Made by a program: the position numbers and the translations under genes. A DNA stretch of 16,652 nt from JBKGYG01 sp046546235 (lineage in GTDB: Bacteria > Bacillota > Clostridia > Lachnospirales > DSM-24629): NCBI GenBank assembly GCA_046546235.1, contig JBKGYG010000041.1, positions 1 to 16,652 of the forward strand. Reading direction: 5' to 3'. The notes beneath the pieces are model-generated. The model made no database searches and was not told the DNA's origin. It worked only from the letters and a program-made list of their open reading frames with translations. Each line of letters begins with the position of its first letter. Position 1 is the stretch's first letter. Shown in pieces: positions 1 through 6,893 of this stretch.

Positions 1-50
1 ACAGAGTTTGACGATTTATTCCCCTCATAACAATATGGTATATTCCACTT

Positions 51-1502
51 TTACTTTTTTTTCTTGGCTTCCTTGGCATGATAATCACCTCTATGATATG
101 TTATACCATTAAAATGATTTCGTGTCAATAACCCCGTCCCCTTGTCACCTTTCTTCTCTATCAACACGACTGTCTCCACGTGCACCGTCTGAGGAAACAT
201 ATCCACACAAGTAACTTTTTTAACCTCATACCCACTTTCTATAAATTCTTCCAAATCCCTAACAAGTGAAGTTGGCTTACACGATACATATACTATCTGA
301 TTTACTCCAAAGTCTATTATTTTCTTAAGTGCTTTTGGGTGGATGCCTTCTCTTGGTGGGTCTAGGACTATTATATCTGGTTTATCTTCTAGTTTATCTA
401 TTACCTTTAATACATCACCTGCAATAAAATGACAGTTTTCTAGATTATTTAATTCAGAGTTACCCTTTGCTGATTCTACAGCTTCTTCTACAATTTCTAC
501 TCCAACTACTTTCTTAGCTACTGGTGCTAAAATCTGAGCTATTGTGCCTGTTCCACTGTATAAATCAAATATAACTTTATCTTTTGTTTCGCCAACATAA
601 TCTCTTACTACAGAATATAGTACTTCTGCACCAAAAGAATTGGTTTGGAAGAATGAAAAAGGAGTGATTTTGAATCGTAGCCCTAATATTTCTTCATAAA
701 AATAATCTTGTCCATATAATAACTTTGTTTCGTCACTTTTAACCGTATCAGCAACATTATTATTTATAGTATGAATTATTCCTGCTATATCATTATTAAG
801 TTCAAGTTGCAGTAGATTTTCTACTAACTCTGTCAAGTCAAGTTCTAGTTGACTAGTTGTTACTAAGTTTAATAATAGACTTCCTGTTCTTACTCCTTTT
901 CTTATTACTAAATGTCTTAGATATCCTTTATGAGGGCCTTTTTTATAATAAGGTGTTTTTCTTTCGGAAAAGTAATGTAATACACATTCTAATATTTTAT
1001 TATAATCATTATCCACAAGCAAACAGTGGTTAGTGGTTATTATATCGTAAAAACTCCTTTTTTTGTGCATACCTAAAGTTAATGGGCCTTCTTTAAATTC
1101 ATCGCCAAAAGTGTACTCCATCTTATTACGATAGCACCATTCTGTAGGGCTTCCCTTAATACCCTCGTATTTGTAATCTATATCTAAAGTGTTTAGTAAT
1201 TCTTGCACTTGATTTTGCTTAACTTCTAATTGATTGTTATAACTAAGTGTCTGATAAAAACATCCTCCACAAGGTCCAAAATGAGCGCATGGAGCCTCTC
1301 TATCTTCCAGAGGAGATGGTTCTATTACTTCCTTTAATCGTCCTTCGTATTTACCCTTTTTTGCTTTTGAAACTCTAAATTGTATCTTTTGTCCTTTAAT
1401 TACTTGTTTTAAGGATACTTTTTCTCCTTCCATATTTACAATCCCTTTATGGGGAAATGTTGTTTCTTCTACTATTCCTTCATATACATCGTTTTTCTTC
1501 AT
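51..1502 (-). CDS. rlmD: 23S rRNA (uracil-C5)-methyltransferase, RlmD/RumA family
   Basis: SAM-dependent enzyme that makes 5-methyluridine in 23S rRNA; a cytosolic RNA-modification protein. Seen: a TRAM-like N-terminal domain (about residues 5-60); four iron-sulfur cysteines C72, C78, C81 and C160 in the family spacing C-x5-C-x2-C; a SAM-binding loop DLYSGTGT at 313-320; DPPREG at 381-386; the catalytic cysteine C408 in YVSCKP; and the closing motif HVETVVLIEK at 441-450. The ATG is preceded by AAGGAG (1510-1515) at good spacing. Family members normally end soon after the HVET motif. Here about 33 further basic residues follow, and the DNA encoding their start resembles a dispersed repeat (see the repeat entry). 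It could be the uracil-747 or the uracil-1939 enzyme; Firmicutes often have several paralogues, so the exact target base is not certain. Family assignment is very secure. Confidence 0.95.
   Translation of the reverse strand: MKKNDVYEGIVEETTFPHKGIVNMEGEKVSLKQVIKGQKIQFRVSKAKKGKYEGRLKEVIEPSPLEDREAPCAHFGPCGGCFYQTLSYNNQLEVKQNQVQELLNTLDIDYKYEGIKGSPTEWCYRNKMEYTFGDEFKEGPLTLGMHKKRSFYDIITTNHCLLVDNDYNKILECVLHYFSERKTPYYKKGPHKGYLRHLVIRKGVRTGSLLLNLVTTSQLELDLTELVENLLQLELNNDIAGIIHTINNNVADTVKSDETKLLYGQDYFYEEILGLRFKITPFSFFQTNSFGAEVLYSVVRDYVGETKDKVIFDLYSGTGTIAQILAPVAKKVVGVEIVEEAVESAKGNSELNNLENCHFIAGDVLKVIDKLEDKPDIIVLDPPREGIHPKALKKIIDFGVNQIVYVSCKPTSLVRDLEEFIESGYEVKKVTCVDMFPQTVHVETVVLIEKKGDKGTGLLTRNHFNGITYHRGDYHAKEAKKKK
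122..149. repeat. REP-like GGGGAC element inside the 3' end of rlmD
   Basis: Read on the minus strand, this stretch is GGTGACAAGGGGACGGGG followed by TTATTGACAC. The outer arms GTGACAA and TTGACAC are inverted repeats with one mismatch. The composition (GC-rich GGGGACGGGG core) is unlike the surrounding AT-rich DNA. From general knowledge, elements of the form GGTGACAAGGGGACGG... recur in many Firmicute and other genomes as short dispersed repeats. When translated they give peptides like KGDKGT, which is exactly what this protein shows at residues 451-456. Only one copy is in the window, so identity as a repeat family member is inferred. Confidence 0.4.
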
Positions 1503-1509
1503 TAGCTTA

Positions 1510-1515
1510 CTCCTT
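1510..1515 (-). promoter_or_regulatory. Ribosome binding site of rlmD
   Basis: AAGGAG on the minus strand, seven bases before the ATG at 1502. It fixes the start of the methyltransferase. Confidence 0.75.
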
Positions 1516-1581
1516 GGTTGTTTTATTTGTCTGAAAATAGTCTGGGTTACAACCCGTAAAATTTATTTTTTAACTTTAAAA

Positions 1582-1608
1582 CAGCTTGTTGACTAGGTCA
1601 ACAAGCTG
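1582..1608 (-). terminator. Rho-independent terminator after the acidic membrane-protein gene
   Basis: A perfect 12-bp stem (arms 1582-1593 and 1597-1608) with a 3-base loop. On the minus strand it is followed by TTTTAAAGTTAAAAAATAAA, a usable U tract. It begins 10 bases after the stop codon at 1618 and ends transcription of that gene before rlmD. The arm contains TTGTTGAC, which recurs in the terminator at 11086-11120. Confidence 0.85.
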
Positions 1609-1617
1609 AGATTAATT

Positions 1618-1947
1618 TTACTCTTTTGAAACTTCATTTTCCATCATAGTTTCTGCGATTTCTTCACCCTTAATATCTTCTAAGTCATCATCATCATAGT
1701 CAATGTCATCATAGTCGTCATCTTCAAAGTCTAAATCAAAATCTTCATCGAAATCTTCAAGGTAGTTTGGTGTTAAGTATCTGTATATTGCATAAGATAC
1801 ACCTGCTATAAGTGCAACAGCACCAATTATAATGCCTACCCACATCCAAGTATTTCTCTTTTTTTCTTCTTCATGATTTTTGTTAAATTTGCTTAGAAAT
1901 TCGTTAAATTGGCTCATGTTAAGAAAGTTTTCTCGATTGCTAAACAT
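1618..1947 (-). CDS. Small single-pass membrane protein with acidic tail, unknown function
   Basis: A 109-residue protein of unknown function. Seen: a polar N-terminus rich in Asn, Lys and Glu (1-33); one hydrophobic helix (about 34-57, WMWVGIIIGAVALIAGVSYA); a short Tyr/Arg flank; then a strikingly acidic region (about 62-98) made almost wholly of Asp, Glu, Tyr, Phe and Leu. Positive charges lie before the helix and the tail is negative, so the acidic domain is probably outside the membrane, but topology is not certain. The start chosen is the ATG at 1947, with AAAGGA about 12 bases upstream; a TTG at 1968 would add seven residues and would overlap that ribosome site. Short membrane proteins of this build are common as unnamed families in Clostridia. 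It has its own candidate promoter behind pcrA and a strong terminator in front of rlmD, so it looks like a one-gene unit, possibly also read through from pcrA. Confidence 0.75.
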   Translation of the reverse strand: MFSNRENFLNMSQFNEFLSKFNKNHEEEKKRNTWMWVGIIIGAVALIAGVSYAIYRYLTPNYLEDFDEDFDLDFEDDDYDDIDYDDDDLEDIKGEEIAETMMENEVSKE

Positions 1948-1991
1948 ATCTTTTCCACATCCTTTCAAAATAGTTTATACAATTTAATTTA

Positions 1992-2020
1992 ATTATATCA
2001 TTATTTTATTTCAATGACCA
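1992..2020 (-). promoter_or_regulatory. Candidate promoter for the acidic membrane-protein gene
   Basis: On the minus strand: -35 TGGTCA (2015-2020), 17-base spacer, and a perfect -10 TATAAT (1992-1997) preceded by TG at the extended -10 position (1999-2000). It lies in the 96-base gap between the pcrA stop and the ATG at 1947. Confidence 0.6.
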
Positions 2021-2043
2021 TATTATATACTAAAATAATTAAT

Positions 2044-4260
2044 CTAATCCACTTTTTTTAATTTAGCCAAACTAGCAAAGAGTTTTTTTCGGCCTGAACT
2101 TGGGAAGTTAACAGTTACTTCATAATCTGCTCCAGCAGGTTTTATTTCTAATACTTCTCCCATACCATATTTAAAGTGTTTAACTAAATCACCTTCTATA
2201 AAATCAACAGACGCTTTACTTGAAACTGGCATTGATTTGGAAACATATGGCTTACTGTTAAAAAATGTCTGTTTTCTTTTTATAAATGAATTTTGTTTTA
2301 TAACTGATTTTTCATCATTAGAAACAAATTCATCATTAAGTTTTAATAAATTATTAGGAATTTCTTTTAAAAATCTTGATATTGTATTTTGCTGAGTAAT
2401 CCCTCTTATCATTCGAGACTTTGCACTTGTAATATATAACTTTTGTTCTGCTCTTGTTATACCAACATAACACAATCTTCTTTCTTCCTCTAAATCTTCT
2501 TCTGAACCTGATGTAAGAGTCATATAGCTTGGAAACACCCCATCTTCCATACCCGCTAAGAACACATAAGGAAATTCTAGCCCCTTTGCGCTATGCAATG
2601 TCATCAAAGTTACAGAGTTAGCTTCTGAATCCATATTATCAATGTCAGAAACTAAGGCTACTTCTTCTAAAAAATTATTTAATGAAGGTTCTTTTGTGTT
2701 TTTCTCGTATTCTGCCACCTTTGAGATAAATTCATCAAGGTTTTCTAGTCTTGATTTTGCTTCAGGTGTATCCTCTAATCTATACTCTTCAATATATCCT
2801 GTATCTTCCAATACCTCACTTACAAATTCTACTAAATTTACAGTCTGTAGTTTTGCCTTAAAAGTTCCTATCATATTTACAAAGCTGTTTATCTTACTTG
2901 ATGCTCTACTCATATTAGGAATATCTTGAGCATCTTTAAGAGCAGTATAAAAATCCATCTCTCCATTAGCTGCAAATTGATCTACTTTATCAATAGAGGT
3001 TTTTCCTATTCCTCTTCTTGGCACATTTATAATTCGTTTTACAGCCAAATCATCTTTCGCATTATTTATAGTTTTTAAATAAGCTAATATGTCTTTAATT
3101 TCTTTTCTTTGATAGAAATTTACTCCTCCTACAAGTTTATAAGGAATATTATTTTTCACAAATTTCTCTTCAAGAACACGTGATTGAGCATTGGTTCGAT
3201 ATAATATAGCAAAGTCATTATAGTCTTTCCTATTATCATCAATTTGATTCATTATCTCATTTGCAATAAACAAAGCTTCTTCATACTCATTATTAAGCTT
3301 AACAAACTCTATTAATTCACCCTCTTCATTAGACGTCCAAAGGGTTTTATCTTTTCTTCCCCAATTATTAGCAATAACATCATTTGCTGCCTGAAGAATT
3401 GTTTTTGTTGATCGATAGTTTTGTTCTAACTTTATCACTGTAGCATCTGAAAAATCTTTTTCAAATCCTAATATATTACCTATATTAGCACCTCTAAATT
3501 TATAGATAGACTGATCATCATCACCTACTACACAAAGGTTTTGATATTTTTTTGCTAATAACTTAACTAATTCATATTGAACCCTATTAGTATCTTGATA
3601 CTCATCTATCATGATATACTTAAATCTTTCTTGATATTCATCTAATACATCTGGCCTTAATGAAAATAATTCCACAGTCTTCATTAAAAGATCATCAAAA
3701 TCTAATGCATTATTACTTTTAAGTTTTTTTTGATATAATTTGTAAGCCTTAGCAATATTCTCTTTTCGATAATCTCCCTTAACTTCTTTTTCGTATTCTA
3801 GCGGTGATAAGACTTTATCTTTTGCAGAAGATATTGTATTTAATACACTTCTTTCAGGATATAGGTTTTTATCAAAATCTAACTCCTTTAATACTTCGCG
3901 AATTACTATCTTTTGATCGTCTGTATCATATATTGCAAAAGTCTTATCATACCCTATTTTATCAACATGTCTTCTTAATATTCGAACACAAGTTGAATGA
4001 AATGTACTTACCCAAACATTCTCTCCTCCAAGGCCTATAAGGTTGTCCACTCTTTCTCTCATCTCTTTTGCAGCTTTATTAGTAAACGTAATAGCAAGAA
4101 TATTCCAAGGCATAATACCCTTCTCTTCTATTAAATATGCTATTCTATGTGTTAAAACTCTTGTCTTTCCAGACCCTGCTCCTGCTAACAATAACAATGG
4201 TCCTTCAGTATGTAAAACTGCTTTTTTTTGCATAGGATTCAATGTATCATATTTACCCAT
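2044..4260 (-). CDS. pcrA: ATP-dependent DNA helicase PcrA/UvrD
   Basis: Superfamily 1 3'-5' helicase of DNA repair and rolling-circle replication in Gram-positive bacteria. Seen in 738 residues, close to the family length: Walker A AGAGSGKT (26-33); motif Ia TFTNKAA (58-64); motif II IDEYQDTN (218-225); motif III GDDDQSIYKFRGA (246-258); motif IV NYRST (281-285); motif V TLHSAKGLEF (554-563); motif VI VGITRAEQ (599-606). A C-terminal Tudor-like domain (about 686-738, with the signature VKHFKYGMGEV) is the RNA-polymerase-contacting module known from PcrA. All motifs are intact. The ATG at 4260 was chosen because GGGTGG lies about seven bases before it; an ATG at 4275 or a TTG at 4278 would add five to six residues and would absorb that ribosome site. 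A single gene with a LexA-like palindrome upstream. In Bacillus ligA follows pcrA; here it does not. Confidence 0.97.
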   Translation of the reverse strand: MGKYDTLNPMQKKAVLHTEGPLLLLAGAGSGKTRVLTHRIAYLIEEKGIMPWNILAITFTNKAAKEMRERVDNLIGLGGENVWVSTFHSTCVRILRRHVDKIGYDKTFAIYDTDDQKIVIREVLKELDFDKNLYPERSVLNTISSAKDKVLSPLEYEKEVKGDYRKENIAKAYKLYQKKLKSNNALDFDDLLMKTVELFSLRPDVLDEYQERFKYIMIDEYQDTNRVQYELVKLLAKKYQNLCVVGDDDQSIYKFRGANIGNILGFEKDFSDATVIKLEQNYRSTKTILQAANDVIANNWGRKDKTLWTSNEEGELIEFVKLNNEYEEALFIANEIMNQIDDNRKDYNDFAILYRTNAQSRVLEEKFVKNNIPYKLVGGVNFYQRKEIKDILAYLKTINNAKDDLAVKRIINVPRRGIGKTSIDKVDQFAANGEMDFYTALKDAQDIPNMSRASSKINSFVNMIGTFKAKLQTVNLVEFVSEVLEDTGYIEEYRLEDTPEAKSRLENLDEFISKVAEYEKNTKEPSLNNFLEEVALVSDIDNMDSEANSVTLMTLHSAKGLEFPYVFLAGMEDGVFPSYMTLTSGSEEDLEEERRLCYVGITRAEQKLYITSAKSRMIRGITQQNTISRFLKEIPNNLLKLNDEFVSNDEKSVIKQNSFIKRKQTFFNSKPYVSKSMPVSSKASVDFIEGDLVKHFKYGMGEVLEIKPAGADYEVTVNFPSSGRKKLFASLAKLKKVD

Positions 4261-4292
4261 TTTTCTACCACCCATCAATTTTAATTAACGTT

Positions 4293-4311
4293 ATTATAAT
4301 AACATATGTTA
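4293..4311 (-). promoter_or_regulatory. Candidate pcrA -10 box and LexA-box-like palindrome
   Basis: The perfect 12-bp palindrome TAACATATGTTA (4300-4311) contains AACATATGTT, the core of the Firmicute SOS box (GAAC-N4-GTTC, often GAACATATGTTC in clostridia). Both outer bases deviate. It lies directly upstream of a perfect -10 TATAAT on the minus strand (4293-4298), where a repressor would block polymerase. The -35 is poor (CTAACA at 15-base spacing, or none). The -10 itself sits in a second palindrome, TTATTATAATAA (4291-4302). SOS control of uvrD is known in E. coli; for this gene it is an inference. Confidence 0.45.
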
Positions 4312-4330
4312 GCTGTTAGATAAAGAGGAA

Positions 4331-4355
4331 GAAAAAAAGGCTATAAATATAGCCT
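4331..4355 (-). terminator. Terminator of the SPFH/zinc-ribbon operon
   Basis: The minus strand reads AGGCTAT, loop ATTT, ATAGCCT, then an uninterrupted run of eight T. The 7-bp stem spans 4338-4355 and starts five bases after the stop codon of the zinc-ribbon gene. It separates this operon from pcrA. Confidence 0.85.
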
Positions 4356-4359
4356 CAGT

Positions 4360-5436
4360 TTAACTTTTAATCAAAAAGATTAGTGCAATTATTGCTATAG
4401 CTATTACAGCTATAATAGCTATCTTTAATGGACTTAATGGCGCTTGCCCCTGAACCTCACCAGTCTGTCCATTTATTAAGAAATTATAAGTTTTATCTTT
4501 ATATTTATAACTAGATATATATAAGGGTAGTAATATATGTTTAAAAGATATATCCTCATAATCTATACTTGTTCGAAAATTTTCATAAGTGTCGCCTCCT
4601 AAGCGACTTTTTATTTCTTTTTCAATTTCTTTTTTCATTTTACCTTTAGCTTCTTCAAAAGCATCTTTTGGACCTACAACATATCGTTCTGCTTGAAAAC
4701 CAGCTAAATAACTAGGTTGATATGCAACAAGTTCTTTTGTATAAAATGGTTCTATTTTTCTAAGTAATTTTCTATTTTCATCTTTTGACCCACTAACTAA
4801 AACATCATCAAAAAACTTCTGGTGTCTTCCACTTTTGCTTCTATATTTGTAATAAGATTCCCTTTTTCCATCTGCTGTGGTACGGTAATGTCTATCCCCA
4901 ATTCTTACACTATAATGTGTTTGTGTTAATGAATCGAAAGTCCAAAATGGCATATATACTCCTGTTAATTTATTACTATTATAGGAGTCTTTAAGATCGC
5001 CTGGAGAAAGCCACCTTTTGTTAATCCATTGTTTGAATTTATTTTTTGCCTCTGAATCGTCAAATTTAAAAGGAATTAAAGACTCAGGTTTCATCCCCAA
5101 ATTATCATCTACTTCTACCAAATGTTCAGCACCACAAAAAGCACAATTAACCGTGTTTTCATTTGAATCTACAATTGTTTCTCCCCCACAAGTTTTACAT
5201 TGAATAACTTTTTTTGATGCTCCCCAATCAGTATATTCAAACTCTTCCGCCTTAGAAAAATCATATTCATGTATTGGTTTGTAATTTTCTTCAATATTGA
5301 TATGATTACCACAAGCTCCACATTCCAATGATTGAGTTTCAGGACTAAATGTCAATGTACCTCCGCAAGATGGACAGAATTTGTTTTGTTCTGTGTCAAC
5401 AACTTCTTGGTCCTTATCATAAGTATTATAATCCAT
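4360..5436 (-). CDS. Membrane-anchored double zinc-ribbon protein (YdjG-like)
   Basis: A 358-residue protein with two four-cysteine zinc ribbons at the N-terminus (C21, C24, C39, C42 and C80, C83, C98, C101). A long mixed alpha/beta middle region follows (about 110-330), with a conserved-looking Trp/Tyr-rich part YMPFWTFDS. A single C-terminal membrane helix (about 337-355) ends with two charged residues, so it is probably a tail-anchored protein with zinc ribbons in the cytosol. Proteins of this build are often annotated as TFIIB-type zinc-ribbon or wrongly as replication proteins. In B. subtilis, YdjG is of this kind and acts with YdjH in recruiting the SPFH protein YdjI to the membrane. 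That role is inferred here from the adjacent SPFH gene, 17 bases upstream in the same operon. AAGGGGGAT precedes the ATG at 5436. Function is not proven; no enzymatic motif is visible. Confidence 0.8.
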   Translation of the reverse strand: MDYNTYDKDQEVVDTEQNKFCPSCGGTLTFSPETQSLECGACGNHINIEENYKPIHEYDFSKAEEFEYTDWGASKKVIQCKTCGGETIVDSNENTVNCAFCGAEHLVEVDDNLGMKPESLIPFKFDDSEAKNKFKQWINKRWLSPGDLKDSYNSNKLTGVYMPFWTFDSLTQTHYSVRIGDRHYRTTADGKRESYYKYRSKSGRHQKFFDDVLVSGSKDENRKLLRKIEPFYTKELVAYQPSYLAGFQAERYVVGPKDAFEEAKGKMKKEIEKEIKSRLGGDTYENFRTSIDYEDISFKHILLPLYISSYKYKDKTYNFLINGQTGEVQGQAPLSPLKIAIIAVIAIAIIALIFLIKS

Positions 5437-5453
5437 TTTAAAATCCCCCTTAT

Positions 5454-6704
5454 TTAATCAATTTTATTTCCACATTCCATACAGAATTTGCCACCTGATT
5501 GTATTTTAGAACCACAATTAGGACAATGTATTTCTTTTGGCACTTGATTTGCTCCACAATTCAGACAGAACTTAGAACCCTCTGGTATAGGTTGGCTACA
5601 TTGTACACAAGGACTTGTTTTAGGTGCCATAGAATTACCACAATTCATACAGAACTTAGCTCCTTGCATAACCTGACCATTACAACTAGGACAATTAACC
5701 ATCGATGTTTGATTTTGCTGTGATGTTTGCTGTTGAACAGGCTGCTGCTGTTGAACAGGTTGCTGCTGTTGAACAGGTTGCTGTTGCTGAACAGGTTGCT
5801 GTTGCTGAGGGTTCCCACTTGAATCCATCATACCTTTCATCATTTGACCCATAGCCATACCCGTTGCCATTTCCATTCCTAAACCACCCATACCAGCTCC
5901 TGGTGTTCCGCTTACATCTCTTTTTGACATATTAACAGATGATTCTGCCATAGAATCTACCATTGTTGTTTTAGAATATGCATCAACACCTCCAAGAGCT
6001 TCTACAGCACCTCGTCTATCTATTGCTTCTTGTACTTTTTCTGGAATCATTAATTTAGAAATATTAAAATCAGTAAGACTTATTCCAAATCTATCAAATA
6101 ATGGTGTTAACTTCTCACTTATAATCTCTGCAAATTCTTCATAATTAGCAAATATTTTAAAATAATCTATTTCTGATTCTCCTAATGCATCTTGAAATGA
6201 CATAGATATCTTAGAATTGACAAACTGTTTGCAATCAGATGTTACATATTCATCTTTGGTACCTACAAGTTCATTGATAAATTTAACAGAATCAACTACC
6301 TTAAAAGAATAGAAACCACTAGCTCCAACAGAAATAAAGCCAAAATCTTTACTTTTTATTGTCATTTTACTGCTAGTTCCCCATCCTTGTCCAATAATAT
6401 CTTTTGTAGAAATAAAATAAATGTCCACTTTAAAAGGTGAATCGAACCCATATTTCCATGATTTTAATTTAGTCAATACAGGCATGTTTTGAGTTGTTAA
6501 TTCATGACGACCTGGTTCAAAAATATCTGCAATTTCTCCTTCGTTAATAAAGAGAACCATCTGCCCTGGTCTAACTGTTAAGTTTGCACCCATCATTATG
6601 TCTTTACCTTCAGCGTTATACCTCTGAGCTAAGACATTAACATCATCAGACCTAAACTCAATGTTATCAATTAATTGTGATTTGATAAATTTTTTTAAAC
6701 CCAT
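5454..6704 (-). CDS. SPFH-domain protein with Gln-rich repeat linker and three zinc ribbons (YdjI-like)
   Basis: A 416-residue protein of the SPFH/virion-core-protein-like family that includes B. subtilis YdjI, thought to form membrane-associated scaffolds with partner membrane proteins. Seen in order: an SPFH-type domain (about 25-230, with RPGQMVLFINEG at 45-56 and an end PEKVQEAIDRRG); a Gly/Met-rich segment (about 265-293); four QQQQPV-type repeats (about 299-326); then three zinc ribbons, C338/C341/C352/C355, C366/C369/C380/C383 and C394/C397/C408/C411. There is no membrane helix, which agrees with recruitment by a partner such as the downstream zinc-ribbon membrane protein. The start is firm: GGGAGGAA lies seven bases before the ATG, and a good promoter sits upstream. 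It is first gene of a two-gene operon. PspA, found with this system in Bacillus, is absent here. The repeat linker may vary in length between strains. Confidence 0.88.
   Translation of the reverse strand: MGLKKFIKSQLIDNIEFRSDDVNVLAQRYNAEGKDIMMGANLTVRPGQMVLFINEGEIADIFEPGRHELTTQNMPVLTKLKSWKYGFDSPFKVDIYFISTKDIIGQGWGTSSKMTIKSKDFGFISVGASGFYSFKVVDSVKFINELVGTKDEYVTSDCKQFVNSKISMSFQDALGESEIDYFKIFANYEEFAEIISEKLTPLFDRFGISLTDFNISKLMIPEKVQEAIDRRGAVEALGGVDAYSKTTMVDSMAESSVNMSKRDVSGTPGAGMGGLGMEMATGMAMGQMMKGMMDSSGNPQQQQPVQQQQPVQQQQPVQQQQPVQQQTSQQNQTSMVNCPSCNGQVMQGAKFCMNCGNSMAPKTSPCVQCSQPIPEGSKFCLNCGANQVPKEIHCPNCGSKIQSGGKFCMECGNKID
5736..5807. repeat. Four 18-bp tandem repeats encoding the QQQQPV linker
   Basis: AACAGG followed by CTG/TTG triplets recurs at 5736, 5754, 5772 and 5790, exactly 18 bases apart, giving four in-frame units of six residues. 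Units differ only at synonymous CTG/TTG positions (CAG/CAA glutamine codons on the coding strand). Multiples of 18 keep the frame, so copy-number change would lengthen or shorten the linker without breaking the gene. Confidence 0.9.
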
Positions 6705-6739
6705 TAAAATTGTTCCTCCCTCATTTTATAATTATAGAA

Positions 6740-6767
6740 ATTATATCATATTTTAGTTAATGAGCAA
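6740..6767 (-). promoter_or_regulatory. Promoter of the SPFH/zinc-ribbon operon
   Basis: On the minus strand: -35 TTGCTC (6762-6767), 16-base spacer, and a perfect -10 TATAAT (6740-6745) with TG at the extended -10 position. Transcription would start near 6733, giving a leader of about 30 bases with the GGGAGGAA ribosome site. Confidence 0.7.
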
Positions 6768-6819
6768 ATATTTATTTGTTTTTTTTTAATCAATTTTATA
6801 AATCTTATTATAAATATGC

Positions 6820-6848
6820 TTGTTATATAGTTTTTATTACTATATAAT
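6820..6848 (+). promoter_or_regulatory. Promoter of the DUF1836 gene
   Basis: -35 TTGTTA (6820-6825), 17-base spacer, perfect -10 TATAAT (6843-6848). The predicted start near 6855 leaves a leader of about 40 bases carrying AAGAGGTG (6878-6885). It is divergent from, and about 50 bases away from, the SPFH operon promoter. Confidence 0.65.
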
Positions 6849-6893
6849 TGTAAATAAGAATAGGTTATTGTAGAATTAAGAGGTGAATTATAA

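Noticed and set aside
1544..1555. GGGTTACAACCC palindrome upstream of rlmD
   Set aside because: The arms are only five bases, with no T run and no recognisable operator family; likely chance.
2000..2039. ATTATTTTA / TAAAATAAT inverted repeat after pcrA as terminator
   Set aside because: The stem is entirely A-T with a 22-base loop, and it overlaps a better promoter candidate; too weak to call.
4261..4278. Earlier TTG/ATG starts for pcrA
   Set aside because: They would put the GGGTGG ribosome site inside the coding region; the ATG at 4260 gives the usual PcrA N-terminus.
2642..4288. Several plus-strand open frames opposite pcrA
   Set aside because: They are antisense shadows of a complete helicase gene with all motifs intact; none has a ribosome site or a recognisable protein pattern.
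5499..5723. Plus-strand open frame opposite the zinc ribbons of the SPFH gene
   Set aside because: It is the reverse reading of repeated Cys-rich zinc-ribbon codons, with no ribosome site.
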